Assembly: GCA_015061985.1 (NCBI GenBank)
Contig: SUVN01000004.1
Location: 45,961-109,960, forward strand
Direction: 5' to 3'
Length of the DNA: 64,000 bases
DNA from: Akkermansiaceae bacterium
GTDB lineage: Bacteria > Verrucomicrobiota > Verrucomicrobiia > Verrucomicrobiales > Akkermansiaceae
Shown here piece after piece: positions 16,895 through 27,100 of this stretch. Each line of letters starts with the position of its first letter. Position 1 is the first letter of the stretch. The notes below the pieces were generated by a model, which saw only the letters and a list, made by a program, of their open reading frames with translations, ran no database searches and had not been told where the DNA came from. A program made the position numbers and the translations under genes.

Positions 16895-19800
16895 ATGAAA
16901 CTGCATCTGAACCTTTCTCTTCGTCGTGCCCTGCTGGCTGCTCTCGCTGCTTTCAGCTCGCTTTCCTACACCGCTTCCGCCGGTATGGTGGACACGCGCT
17001 ATGACCTGCAGTACTACATGGATTTTGCCCGCAACAAGGGTATATTCGGTGTGGGAGCCACGAACATTGCAGTCTATTATAAAGACGGCACTTCTGTTCA
17101 GAATCCCGTTATTCCGATTATGCCGAATCTGGATGGCTATGGGCAGAAAATGGCTGAGGAAAATATGCATTATGGTGTGCTGATGGGCTTTGGCGGTTGC
17201 GGTCTTATCACGCCCCAGTTTGCCGCCGGGGCGGCGCATGTGGGGGAAAACCCGGTTCTTTTCCTGACGGAGGATGGCAACATGTCCACGGTTTATTACT
17301 CCTCCGGCTATAAAACCTATGTTTCGGACGTAGAAGTGCAGCGTCTGAATAAAATTGTGACGGAGGTGGCCTACACCCCCATGGCGGATGACGCTTTCAT
17401 GAAGACGCTCCGCGCTGGTGACTGGCTGTGGCGTCTGGGGGACGGGCATCAATATAACAGTGCCGGCGAAATCGTTACCTCCCTCACCGGCAGTAATACG
17501 CTGGGTGGCATTGTCGGCGTTGATTCCGTATCCCAAGGGGGAGGAAAAGATTGGCTGATCATGACCAATTGTCGGCAGAACGATTGGGGAAGCGATTTGC
17601 GCACACCGCTGGACATCGGGCACATGTTCGGTGACAGCGGTAGTCCTCAGTATGCCTGGGATGCCGCCAACGAGCGTTTTGTCTTTGTGGTGGCCTGTTC
17701 TGCGGGCACGACCAATGCCGGGTTCAACAACATGGGGTGGCTGCGCAGCAATCCCACCAGGGTGCAGGAAGGCATGGATTCCTTTACTGTGGTGGCTGAT
17801 CAATTTTCCGGGACGGAGACCATCATCTGGAGCGCGCAGGATGCCACCACCGGCGAAGGCACCCTGACGCAGGGCGATGTTTCTGTGGCGTACACAGGCA
17901 AAGGCTCATCTAACACAGACAAGAATACTCTCGGTCTGACATTCAGCACATCTGATACGGAAAATGTGCAGACACTGGAGCTTCAGGATTCCGTAAATAT
18001 GGGAGCCGGTGCCATGACCTTTGACTCCGGTAAGTGGAAACTCACCGAAAAGGACTCTGCGTCCACGTTCAACAGTGCCGGCTTCATCGTCAACAAGGGC
18101 GCAGAACTCACGTTGGAGCTGACCGCTACTTCCGCTGAAGAATGGCGCAAGGTGGGGGAGGGTATCATGACCATTGCCGGTTCCGGTGATAATGAGGCTG
18201 TTCTTCGCGTGGGCGGCGGTACGACTCAGTATAACGTGACCTATGATGACGACGGCAATATCACGGGTTGCACGCTGGGTAACATCGGCGAAACGCGCCT
18301 GAATCGCACGAATGGTTATGCTGCTTCCTCCGTTCGGCTGGAGGGTGGCGTGGCCATTCTGGTGCTGATGCAGGACGGACAATTCAAGACCAATTCCGTG
18401 GCGGGGGATACGTTCACATTCGGCAATGAAGGCGGTCTGCTCAATCTGAATGGTCATGACCTGTCGTGGGGTATCATCAATCAGCAAGGTTCCGGAGCGG
18501 GTGCCCGAATCGGTAATTTTACCCCGCAGGGAGAGCTGACGCCCGGGCTTGCCACGTTCACTTATACAGGCACGGGCACTTTTGCCGGCTGTTTCATGGA
18601 TGAAGGCAGCGGTGAGGGGAAAGCTCAGCTGGCGGTGAAATACAATAATGCCGAGAACGGAGTCTGGACTCTTACCGGCAATCACAGCAATGCGGGCGGT
18701 TTCACGGTGGAAGCCGGTACCATGAAGCTGCAGGGCAGCCTTACACCCCACGTGCACATGACCGACCGCAACGACTGGACATACGCCACGCTGTCGGGCT
18801 CGGATGTTACTGTAAAGAGCGGTGCGACCTTCCAACTTTCTCACCATGCGCTCATGACCGGCAATGTCAATGTGGAAGAGGGCGGCAGTTTTGTCATTAA
18901 TCAGACGGTGAATGCTGTTTCTGAATCCATTGTCGGCAGCAAGCGGCAGGACATGGCGCAGCTTGGTATCACCTCGCTCATTGGCAATGTGGTGCTGAAT
19001 GGGGCTGCGAACATGACCGTGGATACAGAATCTCCCGTTGTGACGCGGATGCAGGGAAACATCACCAATAATTACAGCAGTTCCTTGTACAACTTTGCTT
19101 CCTTTACCAAGACGGGGAGTGGAATTTTTGAGCTGGACGGGAAATTGCAGATTCCGCGCGGTACCGTACAGGAGGGCGGTTTAGTGGTTGGGAATGCAGA
19201 TGGCTTTATTGTCGATGCCAATTGGTCTCGCTGGACAATTCAGGAAAAAGGTTTTTTGGCGGTGGAGGGCTTGGACAATGCAACGCTTCTGCGGTATGTC
19301 GATGGTTCGTCTTCCGGTGTGCTGGCTCTGACGAGCGATCAGGAAACACAACTGAATCTCACCAATCATAAGAATCTCATCATCGGTGCATGGGGCAATG
19401 TGAACTATGGCTCGGCGGAGACCGAACTGAGCACTGTGACGGATGCCACCTACGGCGAGGTCTGGCGATTGGGCGGCGGTACCGGCACGCTGACGGTGAA
19501 TTTCAAACTGACGGGCGAGGCAGATTTGCTTATCGGCAATGAGTGGTCATCCGGCACGGTACACCTGACCAACACCGCCAACGATTTTACGGGCGATATT
19601 TACATGCTGGGTTCCGGAAACAAACTCACGTACGTCGATGGGGCTTTGGGGACGGCTCGCGTGAATTTGACCTATGGCAATGCTCTTGCCTTGTACGAAG
19701 CTTCGCAGATGGATATCATCAAGGATGGTGCATCCGGTGTGTTGGCGGTGGGAACCAATGATTCTCTGGATTTGAGCAAAACCTCACTTTCTCTCGGTGC

Positions 19801-22800
19801 GAATGGGGAATACACCTACTCCGGTGCGCTCACCGTGGGCGATATGTATCGATTCGGCGGCAGCGGACAGCTGACGGTGGACACGGTGCTCGATGGGACG
19901 AAATCGATGGAAATTGATGGGCAGGGGACAACGGGCAGCAGTGTGACCTTTGCCCGAGAAAATGCCTTCAGCGGTTCGATTGTGGCCGGCGGCGGATTGC
20001 ATCTGGCGGAACCGAACAGCGCGGGCGATATCAGCATTCATGTCGGGCATGAGGAGGCTCTGGCAAAAGCGGATTCCATCAGGCTGCAGAAAGGCGCAGT
20101 CCTGTACACGGACGGGGGGAACATGACCGTGAATAACCTGACGCTGGAGAGTGGCTCTGCTCTGCGTAATAATGGTGCGACCAATTCACTGGTTCTTCTG
20201 AATGTGAGTGAGGGCGTAAGTACCGCCCTGGCAGATGGTGTTCTCGACAGCACTGCAGATACTGCCGCTCTGCATCTGGTCAAAGGAGGAAAAGGTACAC
20301 TTTCCATGGCTACCAACAGCTCTTGGAGTGGTGGCCTGACCATTGGTGAAGGGAAGGTTACGGCAAGTATAACCGCAACCGGAAACACTACGTCAGCCGG
20401 TGGTATCGGTTCGACCAATAATGCCATTTACGTGGCTGAGGGGGGCACTTTGTCCCTGACCGGTGCCAAGAGGACAGGATGGCAATTGGGTGGTACCTGT
20501 CTGCCCCAGACTGTTACCGGCACCGGAACCGTTGAGTTCTCCACAGGCGGGGCGGCTCTTTTCTCGGTTCAGGGGGCAGCTTTCGAGGGGACTCTCAAGC
20601 TGATGGGAAATACCCGACTTTACGTCGGCACGAACCTGACGACTGATAGTTATTACATGTTCCAGAACAACAAAAATGTTGTTAATAATGCGACGATCGA
20701 CATTGAATCCGGCAGTCAGGTGCGCATCGGCTCCGGTCTTCGCTACCTGAAAGCTGTTCGGGTGAGTCTCAATACGGATTTTGTCATCAGCGGTGACGGC
20801 TTCAAGGGCTCGGATTCCGGTCTTGTTCACTCCGGTTGCAATGACGGTGCGCTTTCCATTGACGGCGATTCTACTGTGTATGGAGACATCACGCTGAAAG
20901 ATGACGCGAGTATAGCATCCTGGTCTGCCGGTCAGCTCTTGACCTCCGTATCTCAATGGCAGGCATGTACTACGGGGTCTGCAAATGCTTCTTACGCTCT
21001 CAAGGGCTATCTTGGCGGAACGGTACGTGGGCGAATCCTGGGTGAGGGTAAGACGCTGACCGTTCGCGGCAATGAAAGCATGACGTTCACGGCGGATTCC
21101 GACAATACGTTCGGCAATCTTGTCATTGCCAACGGCAACGGGCAGAATGATGACAAGTTTGCTCTGCGGCTCAATGGCGGCAAGGCTGTCAATCAGACCA
21201 GCACCGCGCTGGGTATGGGAGAGGTGACGCTGAATGCCGGGCTTATCCTCCGCCTGGCCGGCACGGGTGTGGCAGATAATACCAATGTGGTGTATACCTA
21301 TGCCAATGATATCACCGCCGGGGATAATGCCACTCTCCAGAGCTACAATATCACCAACCGCCTGACCGGAACGGTGAGCATGAGCGGTTCCACCCTCAAT
21401 CTTGCCACAGCCAACGGCGGTGTGCTGGAACTGGTCGGCGGGCTGGACGGCAGCGGCACACTGAATGTGGGCGCGGCTTCCGTTGTCTCTCTGGGGGGTG
21501 TCGTTGCAACGCTGAGCTCGGAGAGTCCGCAGTTCAGCGGCAGTATTGTGGCCGGTGCGGGCGCAGACATCTCGCTGGCTGCCTCTTCCGTGCTGAGTTC
21601 CTCTACCGCCATCGTTGGAGCGGATGCTCTGACGCTGCGTCTCGGTGGTGCGGGAGATTATACGTTGGGCGGGATTTCCGGGGCATCCGCTCTGACGCTG
21701 CACTTCGATTTCACCAACACTCCAACGGCCGGTGCTGCTGATACCTGGGCGACTTTGAGCAGCAGCATCGCGGCAGATACGACCACCATTGCGTTGGATT
21801 TGAACCTTTTCAGCGATATTGAGACGGGGAATTACACACTCATTTCTTCGGCAGGTTCCGGCACGACCTATCAGCTGGCAGACAATATGAATGGGCGGTT
21901 GAATCTGGTCACCAATGATGCCGGGGCTCTGGTGCTGACGGTGGATGCGGATAATCGTCTGTATTGGCGCACGGGCGGCAGCGGCAGCTGGAACACCACG
22001 GATGCCAACTGGTATTCGGATGCCGCAGCGGGTAGTACTACGTTCAGCAGCAACGACAATGTGATGCTGGATGCCACAGGGGTGGCACAAGGAAACAGCT
22101 CTGCAGCCCGTGAAACCATTTCCCTGAGCGATACTGTGGAGGTGGGAACCATGGGCGTACAGGATGCTGCCTATGAACTGACCGGAGCCGGGGCAATCAC
22201 CGGCAAGTCGCTGGTGGTGGGTAACGGCGGTGATATGAAACTCAGCAATGCCGGTGGCAGCACCTTTACTGAGGGCGTTGTGGTCAATGATGCCGCGCTG
22301 ACGGTAGCGGGGAATACGGTGACGGCTGATGTCCGCGCTGAAGCAGGTGGGCAATTCTCCCTGCAGAACGGAGCTGCGCTCAGCGGCAATCTGACCATAT
22401 CGGATGCGGAGGCAAGCATCAGTCAATCTACCCTGGCGGGAGATGTGACAGCCAAGGGCAGCGGTAAACTGGTGCTGGAATCAGCCGCTGTCAGCGGGGC
22501 GCATCAGCTCCGTTTTGAAGATGCCGGGGTGCTGTCTGCCTCATCCGGGGCGACGCTCAGTGGTACCTTCACCTTTGCATCCGGGCAGACGGTGTTGCAG
22601 TCAGAGGGCATGAGCATCAGCGGCGGTACTCTCAGCTCTGCTGCTGCGCTGGAGGTCGATACACTGGCGATGAGCGGTGCCTCGCTAACGCTGACGCATG
22701 CCGCCGGTACAACCACGCAGATAGATACCATCACCGGCAATGGCTCTTTGAATAAGGAATCCGCCGGAAATCTGCGCCTGGGGAGTGCCTCTCTTTCCGG

Positions 22801-25800
22801 CCTGACGCTGAAAGGCGGCGGTACGTCAGACATCAGCGGCAAGGTGACGGTGAGCGGTCACTTCTCTCTCGGTAAAGGAACGGTGAATCTGGTGGACGGT
22901 GCAGATGTGACGGTGGTGCAATATACCTCCGGCAATACAGCTGACTCTCAGCCTACTCAATTAAGCATTGGTACGGGTGCATCCCTGACCGTAACCGGGA
23001 ATAATGATGTGGATGCCACGAATGCCAGTTTGCTTCTTGCTCATTGGAAGGACTCCGCATCGTACCTGCTGCTCAACGGCGGCACGCTGAATGCCCGGAA
23101 TACTTCCATGCTGATGGGCTGGGATTCCGGCGCAACTTTTGAAGCCACGGCCGGTGCTGCCAACCTGAAAGGTATACGTTTCTCCGCGCAGAGAAGCAAT
23201 TCTGAAAGCTTCATTCTGGGAAGTGCGGAGAGTGGTACTGCCCGCATCAATCTGGGCAGCGCAGGTATCAGCGGAATCGGAACCAATGACAAGGTGCAGT
23301 TAGGGAATGGCACCATCGGGGCTACGGCCGACTTCACCATCAGCGGCGGTTCAGTTCAGATGGTGGCAACTACGGGTAGCACCGTGTTTGACACGAGCGG
23401 TCACCGAATCACTGTGAGTTCAGCTCTGAGCGGGGCAGGCAATATCACCAAGCAGGGTGAGGGCACGCTCCTTATTTCCGGTAGCGGCAGTACTTATTCC
23501 GGCAATATTGCCGTGAATGCCGGGGCTCTGGCGGTGGATGCTACCGGAAAAGATATTCTGTCCTCTGCGGCATCTGTGACCGTGGGGAACGGAGCCACGC
23601 TGGATTTATCTGAGCTGGATTTCACGGATGCTGCCAACCGGATATCCGTGGGCGCGGGGACTTCCATATCCTTTGCCGATACAGCGACGGTGGCCTTCGG
23701 CAGCATGGAGGCGGGCAGGGAATACGGCGTGTTTGATATTTCCGGCGGATTGTTGGATGGCTGGTCTGATTTGTCTGTCTCCAACTTCACCATTGACGGC
23801 GTGAGACTCTCTGACATGGGGCGTGTGGAACTGAATCTCGGCATGACCGGTGGTTTTTCCTACACGCTTGAGGATGGCTGGGATCTGGTCTGGAACGGTG
23901 GCGAGAGTAAGCAGGCTTGGAATCAGAATGAGAGCAATCTTGTCTGGCAGACTACGCGACCGGATTATATCGGTAACCCGGTAACAACGGAAGCGGGATA
24001 TATGAATAACGACAACGTCATCTTCAATTCCGATGCCAATCTGGAGCTGGAGGGTAATATCCGTGTGAACGATATGACCGTTGCAGACAATGTCAGCCTC
24101 AGCACCACTGGCAACCTTGAGGTGCTCGGTACGCTGGCTCTGGGTAAAAACTCAACATGGAGCTTCTCCGGCGATACGAGCATGAGCTTCACAGAGGCTC
24201 AGCTCAAAGAATTTGCCGCAGCCAATACTGCGCTGGTGGTGGGAGAGGGTGCTACCCTGACCATGACGAACAAGGAAACCACGCAGAACAATACCTCTAC
24301 TGCATTCAATAGTGTGAGTGGCTCGGGTAATGTGGTGCTGAATCTTTCTGCGGATAATGGCGTGGGCTTCAATTTCGAGAAAATCACCGGTGATATTACG
24401 GTGGCAACCGGACGTTTGCAGGTGAACACCTCGACGTTCAATGCCGCGTCTGATATTTACCTGACAACGTCTGCCTCTCAACTGGTGTTCAATGGAAAGG
24501 ACACGGAGTTGAAGAATGATGTGGTGCTGGGGGCATCCACCACGATTCATGGCAACAGTGGGTGCACCGGCACGATTTCCGGTGTTATCAGCGGCAGCGG
24601 CGGCCTGACCAAGGCCAGTGCCGGCTCGCTGACCTTCAAGCAGCAGAATACCTACACGGGGGTGACTACCATCAGCGGTGGCAAACTTGTGATTGACACA
24701 GACGGTGATTACCACCTGATGAATACCGTGGACATGACCGGTACCGGTGGCACGCTGGAAGTGGCGGGGGGAACGACTGTGTACAGCAGTGCCAATACCG
24801 CGCATAAAATAGCAACGAATCTTCGAATTAACAAGGGTGGTGTATTCTCCTTTGATGGGAAAGGAAATGATCATTTCCAAGCGCAGGTTAGCGGCACTAT
24901 TACTGTTGACGGGGGTATTCTGGATTTCGGCAACAGTTGCCAGATTCTGCGCATGTTTACCAACATAACGCTGAGTAATGGGGCTGAGCTGAAGGGTGTT
25001 GGTGCGATCGGTTCCGCCGGCTATGCTGCGGCAATGGAGTTTAATAACGACTCCACCATCAATGTAACCGCAGGGGATAATACCATCTCTGCCTCAACAC
25101 GACTGAATGGAGGCAACTATCGTACTCTTACCTACGATGTGGGTGAGGGGGCAACGCTGAATGTGACCGGGCGTATTCATGCTGATTCTGATTCGGCACT
25201 GGGCAACATCACCAAGAGCGGTGTCGGTAAGGCAACTCTTTCTGCCCGCACGATGCTGGACAAGGTGGTTACCGGCGGCGGTGAAATCGCCGTGGCATAC
25301 ACCGGCAATGATGGCAACACCATCGGCATCCTGGACGGTTCCAACAATGGTGCAGCTGCGGGCTCTCTTCGCCTGAAGAAAGATGCCCGGCTTAACGTGA
25401 GCAGCCAGCTCTGGGGTCGCAGCCAATCCTCTGTGGTGCTGGAGCAGGGGTCGGCTCTGACGCACGGTGACGTGACATTCTCCAACAAGGGAACGACCGA
25501 TGCCACCCTGAAGACGAGCGACAACAATTCTCAGTACACGGTCGGGGCTGCTGACTGGTCGCTGACCGAGGGACATCTGACGGCTGCTTCTGACAGCGAG
25601 ATGTCACTTGGCACGCAGCTGGTCAACTCCTCTGTGGAGAATGCCGGAAGCGGCAAGCTGACGGTGAGCCATGCTTCCAACAGCATTACGGATGTGTATG
25701 CCTCTGCCGGTGATATGGCGGTGATGCAGCAGGCCGCAGGGCTGAATCTGGATGAGCTGGTGGTGGCCTCCGGCAAGACCGTATCGGCCTACACCGGTAC

Positions 25801-26275
25801 GGAAGCTTCCGCCGCAGCGGAAGCAAATGTCACGGTGAGCAAGCGCGCCGAATTCGGTGCCGGTGCTGTACTCAATGCCAACCTCACGCTGGCAGCAGGG
25901 GCTACGCTGGAAGTGGGTGTGGGCGGCCTGAACATGGGCAGTACCCTGACCCTGAACCAGGGGCTTACTCTGGGAGATGATACGCTGTCCCGCGTTCAGG
26001 GGCTGTCTGTCGGTGAATCCGCCACGCTCTTCCGCGGTGTGGATGGGCTGACGCTGGGTAAGACGAGCTACACTACCATCACGACCGAGGATTCCATTCT
26101 GGCGAGCCCCTGGTTCACTAATCTGACCGGTGACCAATACGTGCTCACCTATACCGGGACGGATAACGGCAGCCTGAGCATCACCATGATGTCCGCCGCC
26201 GTGCCGGAGCCGACCACGGCAACGCTCAGCCTGCTGGCACTCGCGGCACTCGCCGCCCGCCGCCGCAGGAAATGA
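16895..26275 (+). CDS. Giant S6-protease-like, beta-repeat passenger protein with PEP-CTERM tail
   Basis: 3126 residues from the ATG at 16895, chosen because it opens a signal peptide (MKLHLNLSLRRALLAALAAF, cleavage near SASAG). Residues 36-300 resemble the IgA-protease/SPATE (peptidase S6) domain: YDLQYYMDFARNKGIFGVGA, RLNKIVTEVAY and MFGDSGSPQYAWD. A likely triad is H115, D145 and S248. Residues 300-700 keep the S6 passenger pattern (GGLLNLNGHDLSWGIINQQG). The remainder is a very long beta-helix built of autotransporter-associated strand repeats, for example GEGTLLISGSGSTYSGNIAV and QNTYTGVTTISGGKLVI. The end is VPEPTTATLSLLALA followed by a basic RRRRK tail, a PEP-CTERM sorting signal. No autotransporter barrel is present. 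It is expected at the cell surface or released. Confidence 0.85.
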   Translation: MKLHLNLSLRRALLAALAAFSSLSYTASAGMVDTRYDLQYYMDFARNKGIFGVGATNIAVYYKDGTSVQNPVIPIMPNLDGYGQKMAEENMHYGVLMGFGGCGLITPQFAAGAAHVGENPVLFLTEDGNMSTVYYSSGYKTYVSDVEVQRLNKIVTEVAYTPMADDAFMKTLRAGDWLWRLGDGHQYNSAGEIVTSLTGSNTLGGIVGVDSVSQGGGKDWLIMTNCRQNDWGSDLRTPLDIGHMFGDSGSPQYAWDAANERFVFVVACSAGTTNAGFNNMGWLRSNPTRVQEGMDSFTVVADQFSGTETIIWSAQDATTGEGTLTQGDVSVAYTGKGSSNTDKNTLGLTFSTSDTENVQTLELQDSVNMGAGAMTFDSGKWKLTEKDSASTFNSAGFIVNKGAELTLELTATSAEEWRKVGEGIMTIAGSGDNEAVLRVGGGTTQYNVTYDDDGNITGCTLGNIGETRLNRTNGYAASSVRLEGGVAILVLMQDGQFKTNSVAGDTFTFGNEGGLLNLNGHDLSWGIINQQGSGAGARIGNFTPQGELTPGLATFTYTGTGTFAGCFMDEGSGEGKAQLAVKYNNAENGVWTLTGNHSNAGGFTVEAGTMKLQGSLTPHVHMTDRNDWTYATLSGSDVTVKSGATFQLSHHALMTGNVNVEEGGSFVINQTVNAVSESIVGSKRQDMAQLGITSLIGNVVLNGAANMTVDTESPVVTRMQGNITNNYSSSLYNFASFTKTGSGIFELDGKLQIPRGTVQEGGLVVGNADGFIVDANWSRWTIQEKGFLAVEGLDNATLLRYVDGSSSGVLALTSDQETQLNLTNHKNLIIGAWGNVNYGSAETELSTVTDATYGEVWRLGGGTGTLTVNFKLTGEADLLIGNEWSSGTVHLTNTANDFTGDIYMLGSGNKLTYVDGALGTARVNLTYGNALALYEASQMDIIKDGASGVLAVGTNDSLDLSKTSLSLGANGEYTYSGALTVGDMYRFGGSGQLTVDTVLDGTKSMEIDGQGTTGSSVTFARENAFSGSIVAGGGLHLAEPNSAGDISIHVGHEEALAKADSIRLQKGAVLYTDGGNMTVNNLTLESGSALRNNGATNSLVLLNVSEGVSTALADGVLDSTADTAALHLVKGGKGTLSMATNSSWSGGLTIGEGKVTASITATGNTTSAGGIGSTNNAIYVAEGGTLSLTGAKRTGWQLGGTCLPQTVTGTGTVEFSTGGAALFSVQGAAFEGTLKLMGNTRLYVGTNLTTDSYYMFQNNKNVVNNATIDIESGSQVRIGSGLRYLKAVRVSLNTDFVISGDGFKGSDSGLVHSGCNDGALSIDGDSTVYGDITLKDDASIASWSAGQLLTSVSQWQACTTGSANASYALKGYLGGTVRGRILGEGKTLTVRGNESMTFTADSDNTFGNLVIANGNGQNDDKFALRLNGGKAVNQTSTALGMGEVTLNAGLILRLAGTGVADNTNVVYTYANDITAGDNATLQSYNITNRLTGTVSMSGSTLNLATANGGVLELVGGLDGSGTLNVGAASVVSLGGVVATLSSESPQFSGSIVAGAGADISLAASSVLSSSTAIVGADALTLRLGGAGDYTLGGISGASALTLHFDFTNTPTAGAADTWATLSSSIAADTTTIALDLNLFSDIETGNYTLISSAGSGTTYQLADNMNGRLNLVTNDAGALVLTVDADNRLYWRTGGSGSWNTTDANWYSDAAAGSTTFSSNDNVMLDATGVAQGNSSAARETISLSDTVEVGTMGVQDAAYELTGAGAITGKSLVVGNGGDMKLSNAGGSTFTEGVVVNDAALTVAGNTVTADVRAEAGGQFSLQNGAALSGNLTISDAEASISQSTLAGDVTAKGSGKLVLESAAVSGAHQLRFEDAGVLSASSGATLSGTFTFASGQTVLQSEGMSISGGTLSSAAALEVDTLAMSGASLTLTHAAGTTTQIDTITGNGSLNKESAGNLRLGSASLSGLTLKGGGTSDISGKVTVSGHFSLGKGTVNLVDGADVTVVQYTSGNTADSQPTQLSIGTGASLTVTGNNDVDATNASLLLAHWKDSASYLLLNGGTLNARNTSMLMGWDSGATFEATAGAANLKGIRFSAQRSNSESFILGSAESGTARINLGSAGISGIGTNDKVQLGNGTIGATADFTISGGSVQMVATTGSTVFDTSGHRITVSSALSGAGNITKQGEGTLLISGSGSTYSGNIAVNAGALAVDATGKDILSSAASVTVGNGATLDLSELDFTDAANRISVGAGTSISFADTATVAFGSMEAGREYGVFDISGGLLDGWSDLSVSNFTIDGVRLSDMGRVELNLGMTGGFSYTLEDGWDLVWNGGESKQAWNQNESNLVWQTTRPDYIGNPVTTEAGYMNNDNVIFNSDANLELEGNIRVNDMTVADNVSLSTTGNLEVLGTLALGKNSTWSFSGDTSMSFTEAQLKEFAAANTALVVGEGATLTMTNKETTQNNTSTAFNSVSGSGNVVLNLSADNGVGFNFEKITGDITVATGRLQVNTSTFNAASDIYLTTSASQLVFNGKDTELKNDVVLGASTTIHGNSGCTGTISGVISGSGGLTKASAGSLTFKQQNTYTGVTTISGGKLVIDTDGDYHLMNTVDMTGTGGTLEVAGGTTVYSSANTAHKIATNLRINKGGVFSFDGKGNDHFQAQVSGTITVDGGILDFGNSCQILRMFTNITLSNGAELKGVGAIGSAGYAAAMEFNNDSTINVTAGDNTISASTRLNGGNYRTLTYDVGEGATLNVTGRIHADSDSALGNITKSGVGKATLSARTMLDKVVTGGGEIAVAYTGNDGNTIGILDGSNNGAAAGSLRLKKDARLNVSSQLWGRSQSSVVLEQGSALTHGDVTFSNKGTTDATLKTSDNNSQYTVGAADWSLTEGHLTAASDSEMSLGTQLVNSSVENAGSGKLTVSHASNSITDVYASAGDMAVMQQAAGLNLDELVVASGKTVSAYTGTEASAAAEANVTVSKRAEFGAGAVLNANLTLAAGATLEVGVGGLNMGSTLTLNQGLTLGDDTLSRVQGLSVGESATLFRGVDGLTLGKTSYTTITTEDSILASPWFTNLTGDQYVLTYTGTDNGSLSITMMSAAVPEPTTATLSLLALAALAARRRRK

Positions 26276-26670
26276 GCCCGCGCCTAGCGGGCGGCAGCGG
26301 TTAGACAGGGGTGGAGCACAACGCGCGAAACCCCTGTTCATCAAACGCATATAGGGAACCCAGGGAACCTGCGGTGACAGCGAGTTTAGCCAAGGCGGTG
26401 GCTTGCTGTCACCACCGTTTCACGGGGTTCCCTTTTAATTTTCTTCGGGGCACAGGGGTTACGCAGCTGCCGCTGCTCCACCCCTGCCTAAGCGCTGCCG
26501 CCCCATCCGGGGCTCTTTCCTCCCCTTAATGTTTCCCGGAGGCAGCGCCCTCTTGCGCGGGCTTACCTCCGGCTATTAAGCTGCCGCCCCATCCGGGGCT
26601 CAGAGCACGCGGTACTCGCCGCCTGCCTATAAAGAGGATTTTCCGCGTGCGGGCAGCTCCCGCACGCGAA
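26273..26670. repeat. Highly folded intergenic element with nested inverted and direct repeats
   Basis: Starting at the stop codon of the giant gene. Outer arms 26290-26318 and 26474-26502 pair at 27 of 29 positions. Inside them lie perfect 9-bp pairs in nested order: 26329-26337 with 26452-26460, 26353-26361 with 26425-26433, and 26373-26381 with 26405-26413. A 22-bp direct repeat (26494-26515 and 26580-26601) overlaps the right arm, and a degenerate inverted copy lies at the left edge. A separate perfect 10-bp hairpin (26644-26653 with 26659-26668) follows. It could be a structured RNA, a very large terminator or a decayed miniature mobile element. Confidence 0.7.
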
Positions 26671-26789
26671 ATTGCTCTGATGGACAGCGAATTTGCTGCT
26701 TATGGGATGCGGCAAGGGGGGCTTGCGGGGTTTTTTGCCATCAAAATGGAGTTTTTTTCGGTTTTTTTAAGTTTTTTTACATTTTAAGC
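26671..26789. other. T-rich intergenic stretch
   Basis: No gene is seen. On the plus strand it holds several runs of six to eight T (about 26730-26780) downstream of the folded element. These may end transcription of the giant gene before the tRNA promoter. Confidence 0.4.
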
Positions 26790-26818
26790 TTGCAAAATAG
26801 GAGAAAAAGGAGTAATAT
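26790..26818 (+). promoter_or_regulatory. Promoter of the tRNA pair
   Basis: TTGCAA (26790-26795), 17 bp, TAATAT (26813-26818). A G/C-rich stretch follows, and tRNA-Phe begins about 29 nt after the predicted start. Confidence 0.75.
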
Positions 26819-26853
26819 ATCCCCGCACCCCGCGATGAGCGGGCAGCGCAAGT

Positions 26854-26929
26854 GGCTCGGTAGCTCAGTTGGTAGAGCAGCGGATTGAAAATCCGCGTGT
26901 CGGCGGTTCGATCCCGTCCCGAGCCACCA
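26854..26929 (+). tRNA. tRNA-Phe (GAA)
   Basis: Acceptor arm GGCTCGG pairs with CCGAGCC. The D-arm GCTCAGTTGGTAGAGC, anticodon stem GCGGA/TCCGC with loop TTGAAAA (anticodon GAA) and T-loop TTCGATC are all present. The 3' ACCA is encoded in the genome. Confidence 0.97.
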
Positions 26930-26963
26930 TTTTTTTTGCCTGAATTTTGGCAAATTTTACAAC

Positions 26964-27037
26964 CGGGGCGTAGCTCAGCCTGGTAGAGCGCCAGCTTTGG
27001 GAGCTGGATGTCGCAGGTTCGAATCCTGTCGCCCCGA
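26964..27037 (+). tRNA. tRNA-Pro (TGG)
   Basis: Acceptor arm CGGGGCG pairs with CGCCCCG. The anticodon stem CCAGC/GCTGG carries loop TTTGGGA (anticodon TGG), and the T-loop is TTCGAAT. The 3' CCA is not encoded (the sequence continues ACTG), unlike the adjacent tRNA-Phe, so a CCA-adding enzyme is needed. Confidence 0.97.
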
Positions 27038-27100
27038 CTGAGATTAATGCGCTTTTATTAGCGCGTAACTTATTTAATAGAAGTCAGTTAAAGAGTTTCT

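Noticed and set aside
20393..22426. Long open frame on the minus strand opposite the giant protein gene
   Set aside because: It is antisense to a repetitive, GC-rich coding sequence, has no start context, and its translation is rich in His, Arg and Gln without domain-like pattern. Similar shadows occur at 1103-2989, 39726-41372, 46243-47826 and 48337-49656.
16895..26275. CRISPR or tandem DNA repeats within the giant gene
   Set aside because: The repetition is at the protein level only (beta-strand motifs); no regularly spaced identical DNA units were found.
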